Positions 16,104 to 24,216 of a DNA stretch of 64,000 nt are shown here, piece by piece. The notes beneath the pieces are model-generated. The model was not told where the DNA came from, did no database searches, and saw only the letters and a program-made list of their open reading frames with translations. How positions within the stretch are numbered: the stretch's first letter is position 1; the number at the start of each line of letters is the position of its first letter. Source of the DNA: Pseudomonadales bacterium (GTDB lineage: Bacteria; Pseudomonadota; Gammaproteobacteria; Pseudomonadales; Azotimanducaceae); assembly GCA_022825925.1 (NCBI GenBank), contig JAJDVW010000126.1:1-64000 (forward strand), written 5' to 3'. Both the position numbers and the translations under genes were made by a program.

Positions 16104-16784
16104 ATGTTCTGGGGACCGGCACAGCTACGCGAGCGCCTGCGCGATGGGCGAGTCGAACCATTCCACGAGGATCGCATCGACGGTGCTTCCTATCGATTGT
16201 CCATCGGCAGCGAGGTCTACGTATCCCCGACCGCCGACGCGACCGACGCGAGTGCACGGTCCATCACTTGCCTGAAGGAAGCGGAAGCCCTTGCCGTCCC
16301 GCCCGGCCAGTTCGCGTTTCTCCTGACGGACGAGCGCGTCAAGGTCGATCTCCAGGAACTCGCGTTCATCTCCATCCGCGCCAAGACCAAGTACCGCGGA
16401 CTCGTGAACGTATCCGGCTTTCACGTTGACCCGGGTTTCGATGGACGCCTCACTTTCGCGGTCTACAACGCCGGACCCGTCCCCGTTCACCTGCGGCAGG
16501 GCCAGGACATCTTTCTCATTTGGTATGCCGACCTTGAAAGCGCCTGCGACGAGCCCCGGAAATCGGGCCCGTACCAGATTCAGAGTGAGTGGATCGGCTG
16601 CATCAGTGGCAAGCTGCATTCTCTCGCAAGCCTCGCCAGCGCGGTGACGAGCATCGAACAGAGGCTGGAGCGCAGGCTTGACGCGGTCACGCGCGAACTT
16701 GCGGTCTTTCGCGTGGTGGCAGCTGTCGCGTTGACACTGCTGGTTGCTGTTGGGGGCCTGGCCGTTAGGTCACTGGGTTCCTGA
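16104..16784 (+). CDS. dCTP deaminase/dUTPase-fold protein with C-terminal transmembrane helix
   Basis: The protein has 226 residues. Residues 1-165 are a Dcd-like trimeric nucleotide-binding fold (IDGASYRLSIGSEVYVSP, FISIRAKTKYRGLVNVSG, HVDPGFDGRLTFAVYNAG). A coiled-coil-prone segment and a hydrophobic helix (~residues 202-220) follow, so it is probably membrane-anchored. In E. coli Dcd the catalytic Glu sits in EFYNSG; the aligned position here is Ala (FAVYNAG). It may therefore bind rather than deaminate nucleotides. Start 16104 is 36 nt after the preceding gene. Confidence 0.75.
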   Translation: MFWGPAQLRERLRDGRVEPFHEDRIDGASYRLSIGSEVYVSPTADATDASARSITCLKEAEALAVPPGQFAFLLTDERVKVDLQELAFISIRAKTKYRGLVNVSGFHVDPGFDGRLTFAVYNAGPVPVHLRQGQDIFLIWYADLESACDEPRKSGPYQIQSEWIGCISGKLHSLASLASAVTSIEQRLERRLDAVTRELAVFRVVAAVALTLLVAVGGLAVRSLGS

Positions 16785-16785
16785 G

Positions 16786-17127
16786 ATGTCGAAGTGGTTA
16801 GGATGCTACGAAATCGTGTGCCTCGTACTGGCCATTTTGGCCGGGATAGCCGCGCTGGCTTTCGCGCAAGAGGGGAATCAGCTTGGAGCAATTGCGGGGT
16901 TGGCACTTTCGGCGTTCTGGGGGACATCGGGGCTACTGGCGCTGACGTTCAATAGCCGCCAAGCACGGGCCAACCAGGACGCGCGCGTTGTTGATCAAGT
17001 GGTCGACTATCTGCTCGAGGAAGCAACGGACCCCTCAGGGAAGAAGCTGGACAAGGCCGAGGTCATCGACCGGCCGCACAGCATGGCATCGAAGAGCCTT
17101 GAGGGCTCCGCACCGCGCGGCCGATGA
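16786..17127 (+). CDS. Small membrane protein of the same operon
   Basis: The protein has 113 residues, with two predicted helices (about residues 7-25 and 31-53) and a charged cytoplasmic-type tail (RQARANQDARVVDQVVDYLL). ATG 16786 begins one base after the stop of the Dcd-like gene, which indicates translational coupling. No family is recognised. Two consecutive membrane-attached products suggest a membrane complex, perhaps an effector or anchor of the nucleotide-handling system. Confidence 0.65.
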   Translation: MSKWLGCYEIVCLVLAILAGIAALAFAQEGNQLGAIAGLALSAFWGTSGLLALTFNSRQARANQDARVVDQVVDYLLEEATDPSGKKLDKAEVIDRPHSMASKSLEGSAPRGR

Positions 17128-17154
17128 GCTTGCACGCTGGCAGCGGGAACGCCG

Positions 17155-17976
17155 TCACCCCCGCGCCGACAGCCCTCCGTCCACCGGCAGGCACACCCCC
17201 GTGATGTACTGGGCGTCATCGGAGGCCAGGAACAGCGCGGCGTTGGCGACGTCCCACCCGGTCCCCTGCCGTCCGAGCAGCGGCACCTGACGCGCGCGCT
17301 CCGCGCGGATCTCGTCGCGGGACCGGTCCTGCTCCCGCGCGCGGCGTTCGATGGCCATGGGCGTGTCCATCAGGCCGGGCATGATCGCGTTGACGCGGAT
17401 GCCGTAGCGGGCGTTGTGGATGGCCATCGACTTCGTCAGCGCGTTCATGCCGGCCTTGGAGACGCCGTAGGTCATGTTCATGTGTGCGCCGTGGGCGGCC
17501 ATGGACGAGATGCCGACGATGACGCCCGACCGCTGCGCGCGCATGGTCGGCAGCACGTGCTTGCAGGTCAGGTAGTAGCCGGTGAGGTTGAGGGTCATGA
17601 TGTCGGACCAGTTGTCGCGTGCGAGTTCCGCGACCTCGCCGTCGCCCTGGCTCTTGCCGACGTTGTAGTGCAGCACGTCGACGCGCCCGAAGCGCGCGCA
17701 GGCCTCTTCGTTGATCGCCTTGCATCCGGCTTCGTCCGTGACGTCCGCGATCAGGGTCCTCGCCTCCAACCCCTCCGCGGCGATCATGGACTGCGTCTCG
17801 GCGACACGGTCCTCGATGTGATCCACGAGAAGCAGCTTCCCGCCTTCGCGCGCGTACGTGATCGCGGCGGCGCGACCGTTGCCGACGGTCTCTCCCGGCG
17901 TCTGTCCGGCCCCGACGACGACGCACACGCGGTTCTCGAGCCTCTTGACCAACCCTCGCAATCCTCGACCCGCCAA
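17155..17976 (-). CDS. Short-chain dehydrogenase/reductase (SDR)
   Basis: The protein has 273 residues with an NAD(P)-binding glycine-rich region VVVGAGQTPGETVGNGRA, a DVTD motif, catalytic Ser in GISSMAAHG, and YxxxK in YGVSKAG. The C-terminus ITGVCLPVDGGL is typical of classical SDRs. No ATG or GTG precedes the fold in a suitable position, so a TTG start is likely. It is convergent with the MazG/Dcd operon, with only 27 bp between stops. It is probably an alcohol or 3-oxoacyl dehydrogenase; substrate unknown. Confidence 0.85.
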   Translation of the reverse strand: MAGRGLRGLVKRLENRVCVVVGAGQTPGETVGNGRAAAITYAREGGKLLLVDHIEDRVAETQSMIAAEGLEARTLIADVTDEAGCKAINEEACARFGRVDVLHYNVGKSQGDGEVAELARDNWSDIMTLNLTGYYLTCKHVLPTMRAQRSGVIVGISSMAAHGAHMNMTYGVSKAGMNALTKSMAIHNARYGIRVNAIMPGLMDTPMAIERRAREQDRSRDEIRAERARQVPLLGRQGTGWDVANAALFLASDDAQYITGVCLPVDGGLSARG

Positions 17977-18051
17977 GCCTACGGCATCCGCCGCCTCGTA
18001 TACTCGACAGCCACGGCCCGCGGACCGGCGGGCAAAGACGGAGCAAGCCGC

Positions 18052-18231
18052 GTGAGCACCGACAACTTCCTCCCGGACGAAGCCACTCTCGCCGCCCTGG
18101 GCAACCTCCCCGACGACGAGCCGGTCATCATGCTGAACCTGCTCGAGTTCCCGACTTGGCAGAAGGCCAACGAGGATCGTCAGCGCGGACTCGACCTGAC
18201 CTGGGCGTTCCCGACCCGTACGCTCCGTTGA
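18052..18231 (+). pseudogene. Truncated DUF1330-like protein
   Basis: A GTG-started 59-residue frame begins STDNFLPDEATLAALGNLPD and has EPVIMLNLLEF, which resembles the first strand of DUF1330 proteins (normally ~100 residues or more). After QKANEDRQRG it loses similarity and stops. It probably lost its 3' part by a deletion at the boundary with the cupin gene. Identification is tentative. Confidence 0.35.
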
Positions 18232-18243
18232 ACGATGGCCGCC

Positions 18244-18669
18244 CTACGCGGCCCTGACGTCCTCCAGGAGCGTCTTCGTCTCCGCGACGACCAGTTCCCG
18301 GTATACGTCGCCCACCATCTCCCACGTACCGCAGAATCCCTTCGGCACCAGGATGTGGTCTCCGGTGTCGGCTTCCCGCACGTCGCCTCCCCGCTCCGTG
18401 AGGATGAGCTTCCCTGCGAGCACATGGACATACTCGTCGTAAAGCGTGTTCTCGAGCTCGAAGACGCCAGGACCGCTCTCGAACACCAGGATCAGGATGT
18501 CACCGCTGAACAGGAGACTGGTGCGCGGATTCTCCGCCGGCGCCACCAGGATGCGGCGCGGATTGCCGACTTCCCTGGCCACCTGGGCGGGCGCCTCCTC
18601 CAACCCGCGTCCCGCCAACAGCTCCGGATCCAGCTTCAGGGGCACGCCGCCCAGTTGCTCTCGGCGCAT
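18244..18669 (-). CDS. Cupin-domain protein
   Basis: The protein has 141 residues with a single cupin barrel: LFSGDILILVFESGPGVFEL, then YDEYVHVLAGKLILTERGGD and DHILVPKGFCGTWEM. It looks like EutQ/DUF861-type small cupins, though the canonical metal histidines are only partly present (one His in YVHVLAG). ATG 18669 has AAGGAGA upstream. Function unknown; it may be a sugar or amine isomerase or a sensor. Confidence 0.7.
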   Translation of the reverse strand: MRREQLGGVPLKLDPELLAGRGLEEAPAQVAREVGNPRRILVAPAENPRTSLLFSGDILILVFESGPGVFELENTLYDEYVHVLAGKLILTERGGDVREADTGDHILVPKGFCGTWEMVGDVYRELVVAETKTLLEDVRAA

Positions 18670-18769
18670 TTCCGTCTCCTTGCGTCTCGGGGATCCCGAG
18701 TCTTGCACAGCCCGACGAATCAAGGCGAACCGGCTGCGCTGCCCACGGCTTGGGGCGTCGCGCCGCTGC

Positions 18770-18971
18770 TCACAGAGTCAGAGCCGCGACGCGCGCCATG
18801 GCCCGAAAGTGGTCATCGAACGTCAGGACGGTCGCGCCCGCGCGGACGGCGGTCGCCGCGATCCACAAGGTCGTTAACCGTGCGGTTGAGGGACAGACCC
18901 CGGCGACGTCTTTCCGCGTCGAGCGCCGCCGCGGTCTTCTCGGAGACGTTGCGGACGGTCATGGTCTTCAT
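18770..18971 (-). pseudogene. vapBC scar: antitoxin N-terminus joined to PIN-toxin C-terminus
   Basis: The frame starts as a FitA/VapB-like antitoxin (MKTMTVRNVSEKTAAALDAE to LSLNRTVNDLV). At that point a one-base frame change gives LWIAATAVRAGATVLTFDDH, the C-terminal part of a PIN-domain toxin with its conserved Asp residues, ending at 18770. The middle of the locus (antitoxin end and toxin start) is gone, so neither partner can work. It is a simple deletion scar. Confidence 0.75.
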
Positions 18972-19031
18972 GTCGCCTGTTCGGGTGACTGCATTGATGT
19001 GCACGCTATGAACGCACTATCGTGCCGTCAA

Positions 19032-21485
19032 TCAGAACCTCCAGGTCAAGGTCGCCTGAAAGTGCCGCGGTAGCTCCGGCAGGACCACGACACCGCCGAA
19101 CAGGTTCGGGAAGTTGGCCCGGAAGTAGCGCTCGTCCGTCAGGTTCTTCCCCGCTATCGTGACGGACCACCGGCGCCCTCCGAACTGCATCCCGGCGTTC
19201 ACCAGCCTGTAGGCAGGCAGCTTCACCTTGCGCGAGAAGCCGGAATACACGCTCGCCACGTCGGCCACGCTTGCGAAGACGCGCCAGTCTTCCCGCTCGT
19301 AGAGCACCGTCGCGGCGGCCAGGCGCTCCGGGACGCCGGCGCGGGTCGCGTCGGGATTGGAGGCCAGGGTGACGAAGCCGCCCACCGTCCCTCCGTAGAA
19401 CGTCGTCGGGTCCGTGTGGGGCAGGTCGCCGGCACCGAGAAAGCTGAAGCGCCCGCCGTTCGCGAGGGTGTTGAGGTTGACGACTTCGAGGTCCGTGTAT
19501 GCCGCGATCAGGGAGATCCGCTCCGTCGCCTGCCAGCGCAGTTCCGCCTCGAACCCCTCCGACCGGGAAGCCTGGTTCGTGACGATGGCCTGCGCGCTGA
19601 AGTCGGTCCGTTCCTGCTCGAAGTACACGGCCTGGGCGAACAGCCGGCCGTCGAGGAAGGCCGCCTTGACGCCGAACTCCCGGAGCTCGGAGGTCGCCAC
19701 GGCCTGGCCCAGCGCCACGTTGGCAGGAAGGATCTCGGCGCCCTGCCCCGCCACGACGGTCGTCTGCTCCGCAATTGTCGCGTACGGCATCCAGCCCCCG
19801 GGTAAGCGGTACGAAACGCTCGCCGTCCACGAGAGGACGTCCTCGGTGTCGTCCGCATCGATGGCGACTCCGGAGCGCGTTCGCCCCGCCGGCTGGCGGC
19901 TCTTGAGGTCGATCCGCTCCCGGCGGACGCCGAGGACAGCGTTCAGCCCGTTGTCCCAGTCGAAGTCCGCGAGCGCGGCGAGCCCGAACGTCGTATACGA
20001 ACCCACCGAGTAGTCCGAGTAATCCCGGTCGAACCGCGTCGCGAGCAGGCGGCGGTCGCGGGCGGTGGACGGGCCGGTCAGATCACGCCGGTCGAAGTGT
20101 TCGTTCGCGAAGTCGTTGGCGTGTTCGAACTCCGTGCGGCGGACGGACGGCGAGACGAGCACGCGCAGGCGCCCCCACCGTGTGTCTTGCGAGAACGCGA
20201 CGATGAGCTGGTCCTCGAGTACGCGGGAGTCCGCGAACTCGGCGAAACCGTACGCCACTTCCGACAGGTGGTCGTAACGCTCGAAGTACAGCTTGTTCGT
20301 GACCTCCCACCGCGGCCCCGCTGAATAGTGCATGTCGGCGTACAGCACCACGTCTTCCGTACGCAGCACGTCGCCGCGTGCCACCAGCACCTCGTCGCCG
20401 TCGAGCCGCGAGGTGCCGACCGTGGCGGGGTCCAGCGCGAAGTCCGCGCCGAAGACGCTCGCGCCGGTACGGCCGTCGGGATCGACCACGAAGTCGAAGA
20501 GCCCGGCGCCGCCGTTCGACGCGTCGTACTCGGCGTGCGAGACGAAGCCGTCGCCGTCCGCGTCCAGCGGTTGAGCGAGTCCCGTCACGTAGGCTCCGCG
20601 GTCGACGAGTTCCTGCGTGAGCCGGTTCCATCCGCCGACCTCGTTGCCGTCGTAGTCCTGGTACATGCCGCCCCAGAGCAGCCGCACCCGGTCGCCGAGG
20701 TCCACGTTGAACGTCGCCTGCAGCACGACGTTGTCCGTTGCCGTGTCGCGGTAGTAGCTGCCCGAGTCCTCCCGCTCCGCGAACAGGTAGTAGCCGAACG
20801 GTTTGCCACCGAGCGCTCCCGGCCCCCCGACTTCGGCGGCCACCACCGCGCGGTCCCAGCTCCCCGCGCCGACGGAGACCTCCCCGGCGGGGCCGCGCAG
20901 GTACTGGCCCGTGTCCGCGCGCGCGGACTTCGGCACGAAGTTCATGTAGCCGCCGATCTTGCTCGGACCGTAGATCACCGACGCCGGTCCCCGCACGATG
21001 TCCACCCGGTCCGCCGCGCCGATCGGTGTCGCGTAGTTGCCCGGATTGTCGAGGCGGCGAATGCCGTTGAAGTAGTTCTCCCCGGACGTGCCGCGCAGGT
21101 CGAGCGACCCCGACACGCCGAAGAACGACTGGGTGAAGCTCGACGCCGCGAGCATGACCAGGTCGTCGATGTCGGTCATGCCCAGCCGGTCCATCGTCTC
21201 GATGGCGATGCTGGTGGCCGATCTCGGCGTCTCGAACAGCGACTTGTCGAGACCCAGGACGACGTCCACGGGCTCGGACGGGACGATGCGGATGCGGTCC
21301 GTCGCGTCGCCGCGCACGGTGACGGTCTCGTCGGCCTCCGGCACGTCCTCCGCGGCGTGGGCGGTCCAGGCGGTGGACGCGCAGGCGACGAGGACCGCGA
21401 CGACCGGCTTGCAGGTCCGCGCCGGCGACGCGCGCCTCGGCGTCGAACACGAGGGACGCCCGGCGCTTAGTCGTGCGGCTTGCAT
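19032..21485 (-). CDS. TonB-dependent outer-membrane receptor
   Basis: The protein has about 817 residues: a signal peptide (VAVLVACASTAWTAHA), a plug domain (ETPRSATSIAIETMDRLGM, DRVDIVRGPASVIYGPSKIG) and a long beta-barrel ending in the terminal aromatic residue LTWRF. A FecA/FhuA-like siderophore or metal-complex receptor is likely. One extracellular-loop region contains DADGDGFVSHAE, a perfect EF-hand calcium loop, which is unusual for this family. The start is uncertain; ATG 21485 gives a sensible signal peptide. It is divergent from the LLM gene. Confidence 0.88.
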   Translation of the reverse strand: MQAARLSAGRPSCSTPRRASPARTCKPVVAVLVACASTAWTAHAAEDVPEADETVTVRGDATDRIRIVPSEPVDVVLGLDKSLFETPRSATSIAIETMDRLGMTDIDDLVMLAASSFTQSFFGVSGSLDLRGTSGENYFNGIRRLDNPGNYATPIGAADRVDIVRGPASVIYGPSKIGGYMNFVPKSARADTGQYLRGPAGEVSVGAGSWDRAVVAAEVGGPGALGGKPFGYYLFAEREDSGSYYRDTATDNVVLQATFNVDLGDRVRLLWGGMYQDYDGNEVGGWNRLTQELVDRGAYVTGLAQPLDADGDGFVSHAEYDASNGGAGLFDFVVDPDGRTGASVFGADFALDPATVGTSRLDGDEVLVARGDVLRTEDVVLYADMHYSAGPRWEVTNKLYFERYDHLSEVAYGFAEFADSRVLEDQLIVAFSQDTRWGRLRVLVSPSVRRTEFEHANDFANEHFDRRDLTGPSTARDRRLLATRFDRDYSDYSVGSYTTFGLAALADFDWDNGLNAVLGVRRERIDLKSRQPAGRTRSGVAIDADDTEDVLSWTASVSYRLPGGWMPYATIAEQTTVVAGQGAEILPANVALGQAVATSELREFGVKAAFLDGRLFAQAVYFEQERTDFSAQAIVTNQASRSEGFEAELRWQATERISLIAAYTDLEVVNLNTLANGGRFSFLGAGDLPHTDPTTFYGGTVGGFVTLASNPDATRAGVPERLAAATVLYEREDWRVFASVADVASVYSGFSRKVKLPAYRLVNAGMQFGGRRWSVTIAGKNLTDERYFRANFPNLFGGVVVLPELPRHFQATLTWRF

Positions 21486-21538
21486 TCGAACCGCATTATG
21501 TCCTGTCATGCACGCCATCGTCGTCAAGGAAACGCCTC

Positions 21539-22435
21539 ATGCAGCTCAGCCTCTGGCCCAGTCCGACCCTCCCGTTCAACGAAGTCGTCGATCTCGCCCG
21601 GCACGCGGAGGCGAGCGGCTGGGACGGCCTGTGGTACGCGGATCACTTCATGCCAAACGCGTCGGACACCAGCGCCCCGTGGCCCGAGGCGTGGACGACC
21701 CTGACGGGCGTAGGCGCCCTGGTGCCGAGGCTGCGGCTGGGCACGCTGGTCACCGGCAACACCTACCGCCACCCCGCGGTGCTTGCCAAGATGGCGGCGA
21801 CGCTGGACCACATGACCGGAGGCCGGATCGTGCTGGGCCTCGGCAGCGGCTGGCAGGAGAACGAACACCGCCAATACGGCATTCCGTTCTACACGGTCCG
21901 GGAGCGCCTGGAACGGCTCGACGAAGCCTGCGCCGTCATCAAGGCGCTATTCGGCGAATCGAAAGCCAGTTTCGACGGTCGCTTCTACCAGCTCGAGGAC
22001 GCCTGCCTGGAGCCGAAGCCCGTGCAGCAGCCGCTGCCCCTGCTGATCGGCGGCGGTGGCGAGAAGCGCACCCTGCGCATCACCGCCCGCCACGCGGACG
22101 CCTGGAACGTCTGGGGGGACGTGGCGACGCTGCGGCACAAGATGGAGGTCCTCGACGGCCACTGCGCGGACCTCGGGCGCGATCCGAAGACCATCCGGCG
22201 CACCGCGGTCGCCCTGCTGTTCATGAGCGACGACGAGAAGTACCTCGAGCAGATGCGGAGCGCGGACATCGCGATGCCCACCGTCATCGGCACGCCCGAG
22301 GAGGTCCGCGAAACCCTGGACGCCTACGCGTCCATCGGCGTCGACGAGTTCATCGTGCCGGACTTCAATCTTGGCGCGCGTGCACAGAAGATCGACACCC
22401 TCGACCGGTTCATCACGGAAGTCGCCGGGCGGTAG
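21539..22435 (+). CDS. LLM-class (F420/FMN-dependent) oxidoreductase
   Basis: The protein has 298 residues and a luciferase-like TIM barrel: MQLSLWPSPTLPFNEVVDLA, WDGLWYADHFMP, GGRIVLGLGSGWQENEH and PLLIGGGGEKRTLRI. These are typical of the F420-dependent subgroup, although FMN use cannot be excluded. ATG 21539 follows AAGGAA. Enzymes of this type oxidise alcohols or open rings in catabolism of alkanes, terpenes and similar compounds. No F420 biosynthesis gene is in view. Confidence 0.85.
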   Translation: MQLSLWPSPTLPFNEVVDLARHAEASGWDGLWYADHFMPNASDTSAPWPEAWTTLTGVGALVPRLRLGTLVTGNTYRHPAVLAKMAATLDHMTGGRIVLGLGSGWQENEHRQYGIPFYTVRERLERLDEACAVIKALFGESKASFDGRFYQLEDACLEPKPVQQPLPLLIGGGGEKRTLRITARHADAWNVWGDVATLRHKMEVLDGHCADLGRDPKTIRRTAVALLFMSDDEKYLEQMRSADIAMPTVIGTPEEVRETLDAYASIGVDEFIVPDFNLGARAQKIDTLDRFITEVAGR

Positions 22436-22458
22436 GGCGACCGTAACGGGAGCCGGCG

Positions 22459-22598
22459 GTGCAGGTCGACATGCACGAGGCAAAGTCCCACAGCTCCCGA
22501 GGCTGGCGAAGCTGGCCTGGGAAGGCGAGGAGATCATCATCGCCAAGGCCGGGGAACCTTACCTGCGGCTTTTCATGGAACATAACGTAACCCCGTAA
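22459..22598 (+). pseudogene. Phd/YefM-type antitoxin remnant
   Basis: The GTG-started frame reads VQVDMHEAKS, which is the start of Phd antitoxins (VDMHEAKSQLSRL). A two-base duplication (CA) then shifts the frame; the continuation QLPRLAKLAWEGEEIIIAKA plus GEPYLRL is in the next frame. After that the C-terminal toxin-binding tail is missing. No toxin gene is adjacent. It is a frameshifted, truncated orphan. Confidence 0.7.
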
Positions 22599-22647
22599 CC
22601 CTTTGATCTAATGACCTCGGTTTGGCGTCTTTTCGGCGTAGATCAAG

Positions 22648-24186
22648 CTACAGCCCCCCGACCGGTGCGTTGACCCGATCCCAGACCGCACGTTCCTCGC
22701 CCCAGGGATCGTCGGCGACGGAGACCGGGTCGCCGAACAGCGCGGTGGAGCGCGTGTCGGGCGCATAGGGTGCCCAGTCCCTGAGCGCGTCCGTGCGCGG
22801 GTCGCCGTCGGCGGCGAACGCGAGCCAGGCGTCCTGGACGTGGCCCGCCAGCGCGTCCGCCGCATCCCCGCTGCCGAAGAACGCTGCACTCCCGGAGTTC
22901 AGGGCGTGCGTGCCGAACACGAAACCGATGTCGATCGCATGGGGCGATCCGAGCTTCCCGTCCTCCCAGGGCGACTCCCAGGTGAACAGGTACTGGAACG
23001 ACTCCTGCTCCCGGGCCGCCAGGGCCTCTCCGAGGCGGATGGCCGGAACGCGGAACACGCGGTCCGTCTCGATGGCGGCGAACAGGGTCGCGGCGTCCGC
23101 CGCCTCGCCGCGTCCTTCCCGGGCCGAGCGATAGGCCGCGATCACGGTTTCGGAGTCGTCGATGCGACCGGCCAGGAATTGCCGCAACGCCGCATCGTCC
23201 TCCGGCGCCGGGAACCCGGGCATGGCCGTGAACAGCTTCCATTCGTCGCGCGCGGCGCCGACCATGACCGGAATCCCGTCCGCCGAACCCGCCGCGACCG
23301 CGTCCAGGGGCAGGTCGGTCAACTGCGCGCCATCGATGCAGGGCTGGAACACCATGGCGCCGCCGAACTTCGCGCCCACCGCCATGCCGGCTTCGACGAG
23401 GCGCTGCGGATCCAGGGCCAGGAGTTCGGCGGCCGGCGCGTTCACGGACACGCCGGCAAGCTCGAGCAGTCCTTCCGCGATCTCCGCCGCCCGGGCGACC
23501 GGTTGCGCCGTACTGCAGGCGCCGCTCTGCGGAATGGCGCGGTGGAAGAGCCCGGCCGCCGGGGCGAACGCCATCAGCGCGCCGACGCTCATGCCGCCCG
23601 CCGACTCGCCGAAGATGGTCACGCGATCAGGATCGCCGCCGAAGGCTGCGATGTTGTCGCGCACCCACTCGAGGGCCTTCACCTGATCGAGCAGGCCCTC
23701 GTTGCCCGTCGCCGGCACGCGACCGCCGGTAACTTCGTTGAGGTTCACGAAGCCGAGCGCCCCGAGCCGGTAGTTGATCGTGACGACGACGGCGTCGCCG
23801 CGCCTCGCGAGCGCCGTGCCGTCGTAGATCGGCGTGCCGCCGGTACCGCCGGAGAAACCGCCACCGTGGATCCACACCAGCACCGGCCGCTTGCGATTGT
23901 CGAGGCCCGGGGTCCAGACGTTCAGGTAGAGGCAGTCCTCGTGGGGGTCGCCACCCTCCGAGTTGAACGCGAACTGGAGCGGTCCCATGCCTTCCAGGAC
24001 CGGCTGCCAGGACTGGGCGCTGAAGTCCGCCGCGCGCCGCACGCCCGTCCACGGCGCCGGGTCGGCGGGAGGCCGCCAGCGCAAGTCGCCGACCGGAGGC
24101 GCGGCGAAGGGGACGGCGAGGAAGGCGTGCAGGCCGTTCGCGCGGACGCTCTCGACCCGGCCGTACCGTGTTTCGACGATGGACAT
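22648..24186 (-). CDS. Type-B carboxylesterase
   Basis: The protein has 512 residues with the classic carboxylesterase B layout: [11 protein letters not shown], the oxyanion hole [11 protein letters not shown], the nucleophile elbow GESAGG (Ser ~194), the acidic member expected mid-protein, and the His region near [12 protein letters not shown]. No signal peptide is visible, so it is probably cytoplasmic. It hydrolyses carboxylic esters, possibly lactones or esters from the BVMO reactions. The amidohydrolase gene ends 30 bp upstream on the same strand. Confidence 0.88.
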   Translation of the reverse strand: MSIVETRYGRVESVRANGLHAFLAVPFAAPPVGDLRWRPPADPAPWTGVRRAADFSAQSWQPVLEGMGPLQFAFNSEGGDPHEDCLYLNVWTPGLDNRKRPVLVWIHGGGFSGGTGGTPIYDGTALARRGDAVVVTINYRLGALGFVNLNEVTGGRVPATGNEGLLDQVKALEWVRDNIAAFGGDPDRVTIFGESAGGMSVGALMAFAPAAGLFHRAIPQSGACSTAQPVARAAEIAEGLLELAGVSVNAPAAELLALDPQRLVEAGMAVGAKFGGAMVFQPCIDGAQLTDLPLDAVAAGSADGIPVMVGAARDEWKLFTAMPGFPAPEDDAALRQFLAGRIDDSETVIAAYRSAREGRGEAADAATLFAAIETDRVFRVPAIRLGEALAAREQESFQYLFTWESPWEDGKLGSPHAIDIGFVFGTHALNSGSAAFFGSGDAADALAGHVQDAWLAFAADGDPRTDALRDWAPYAPDTRSTALFGDPVSVADDPWGEERAVWDRVNAPVGGL

Positions 24187-24216
24187 GGGCTCTCTCCCTG
24201 GAAGCTGCGCGTGACC

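Noticed and set aside
20083-21450. 455-codon Arg-rich minus-strand frame inside the TonB receptor
   Set aside because: Alternative frame of the receptor gene, no domain, extreme Arg/Gly content.
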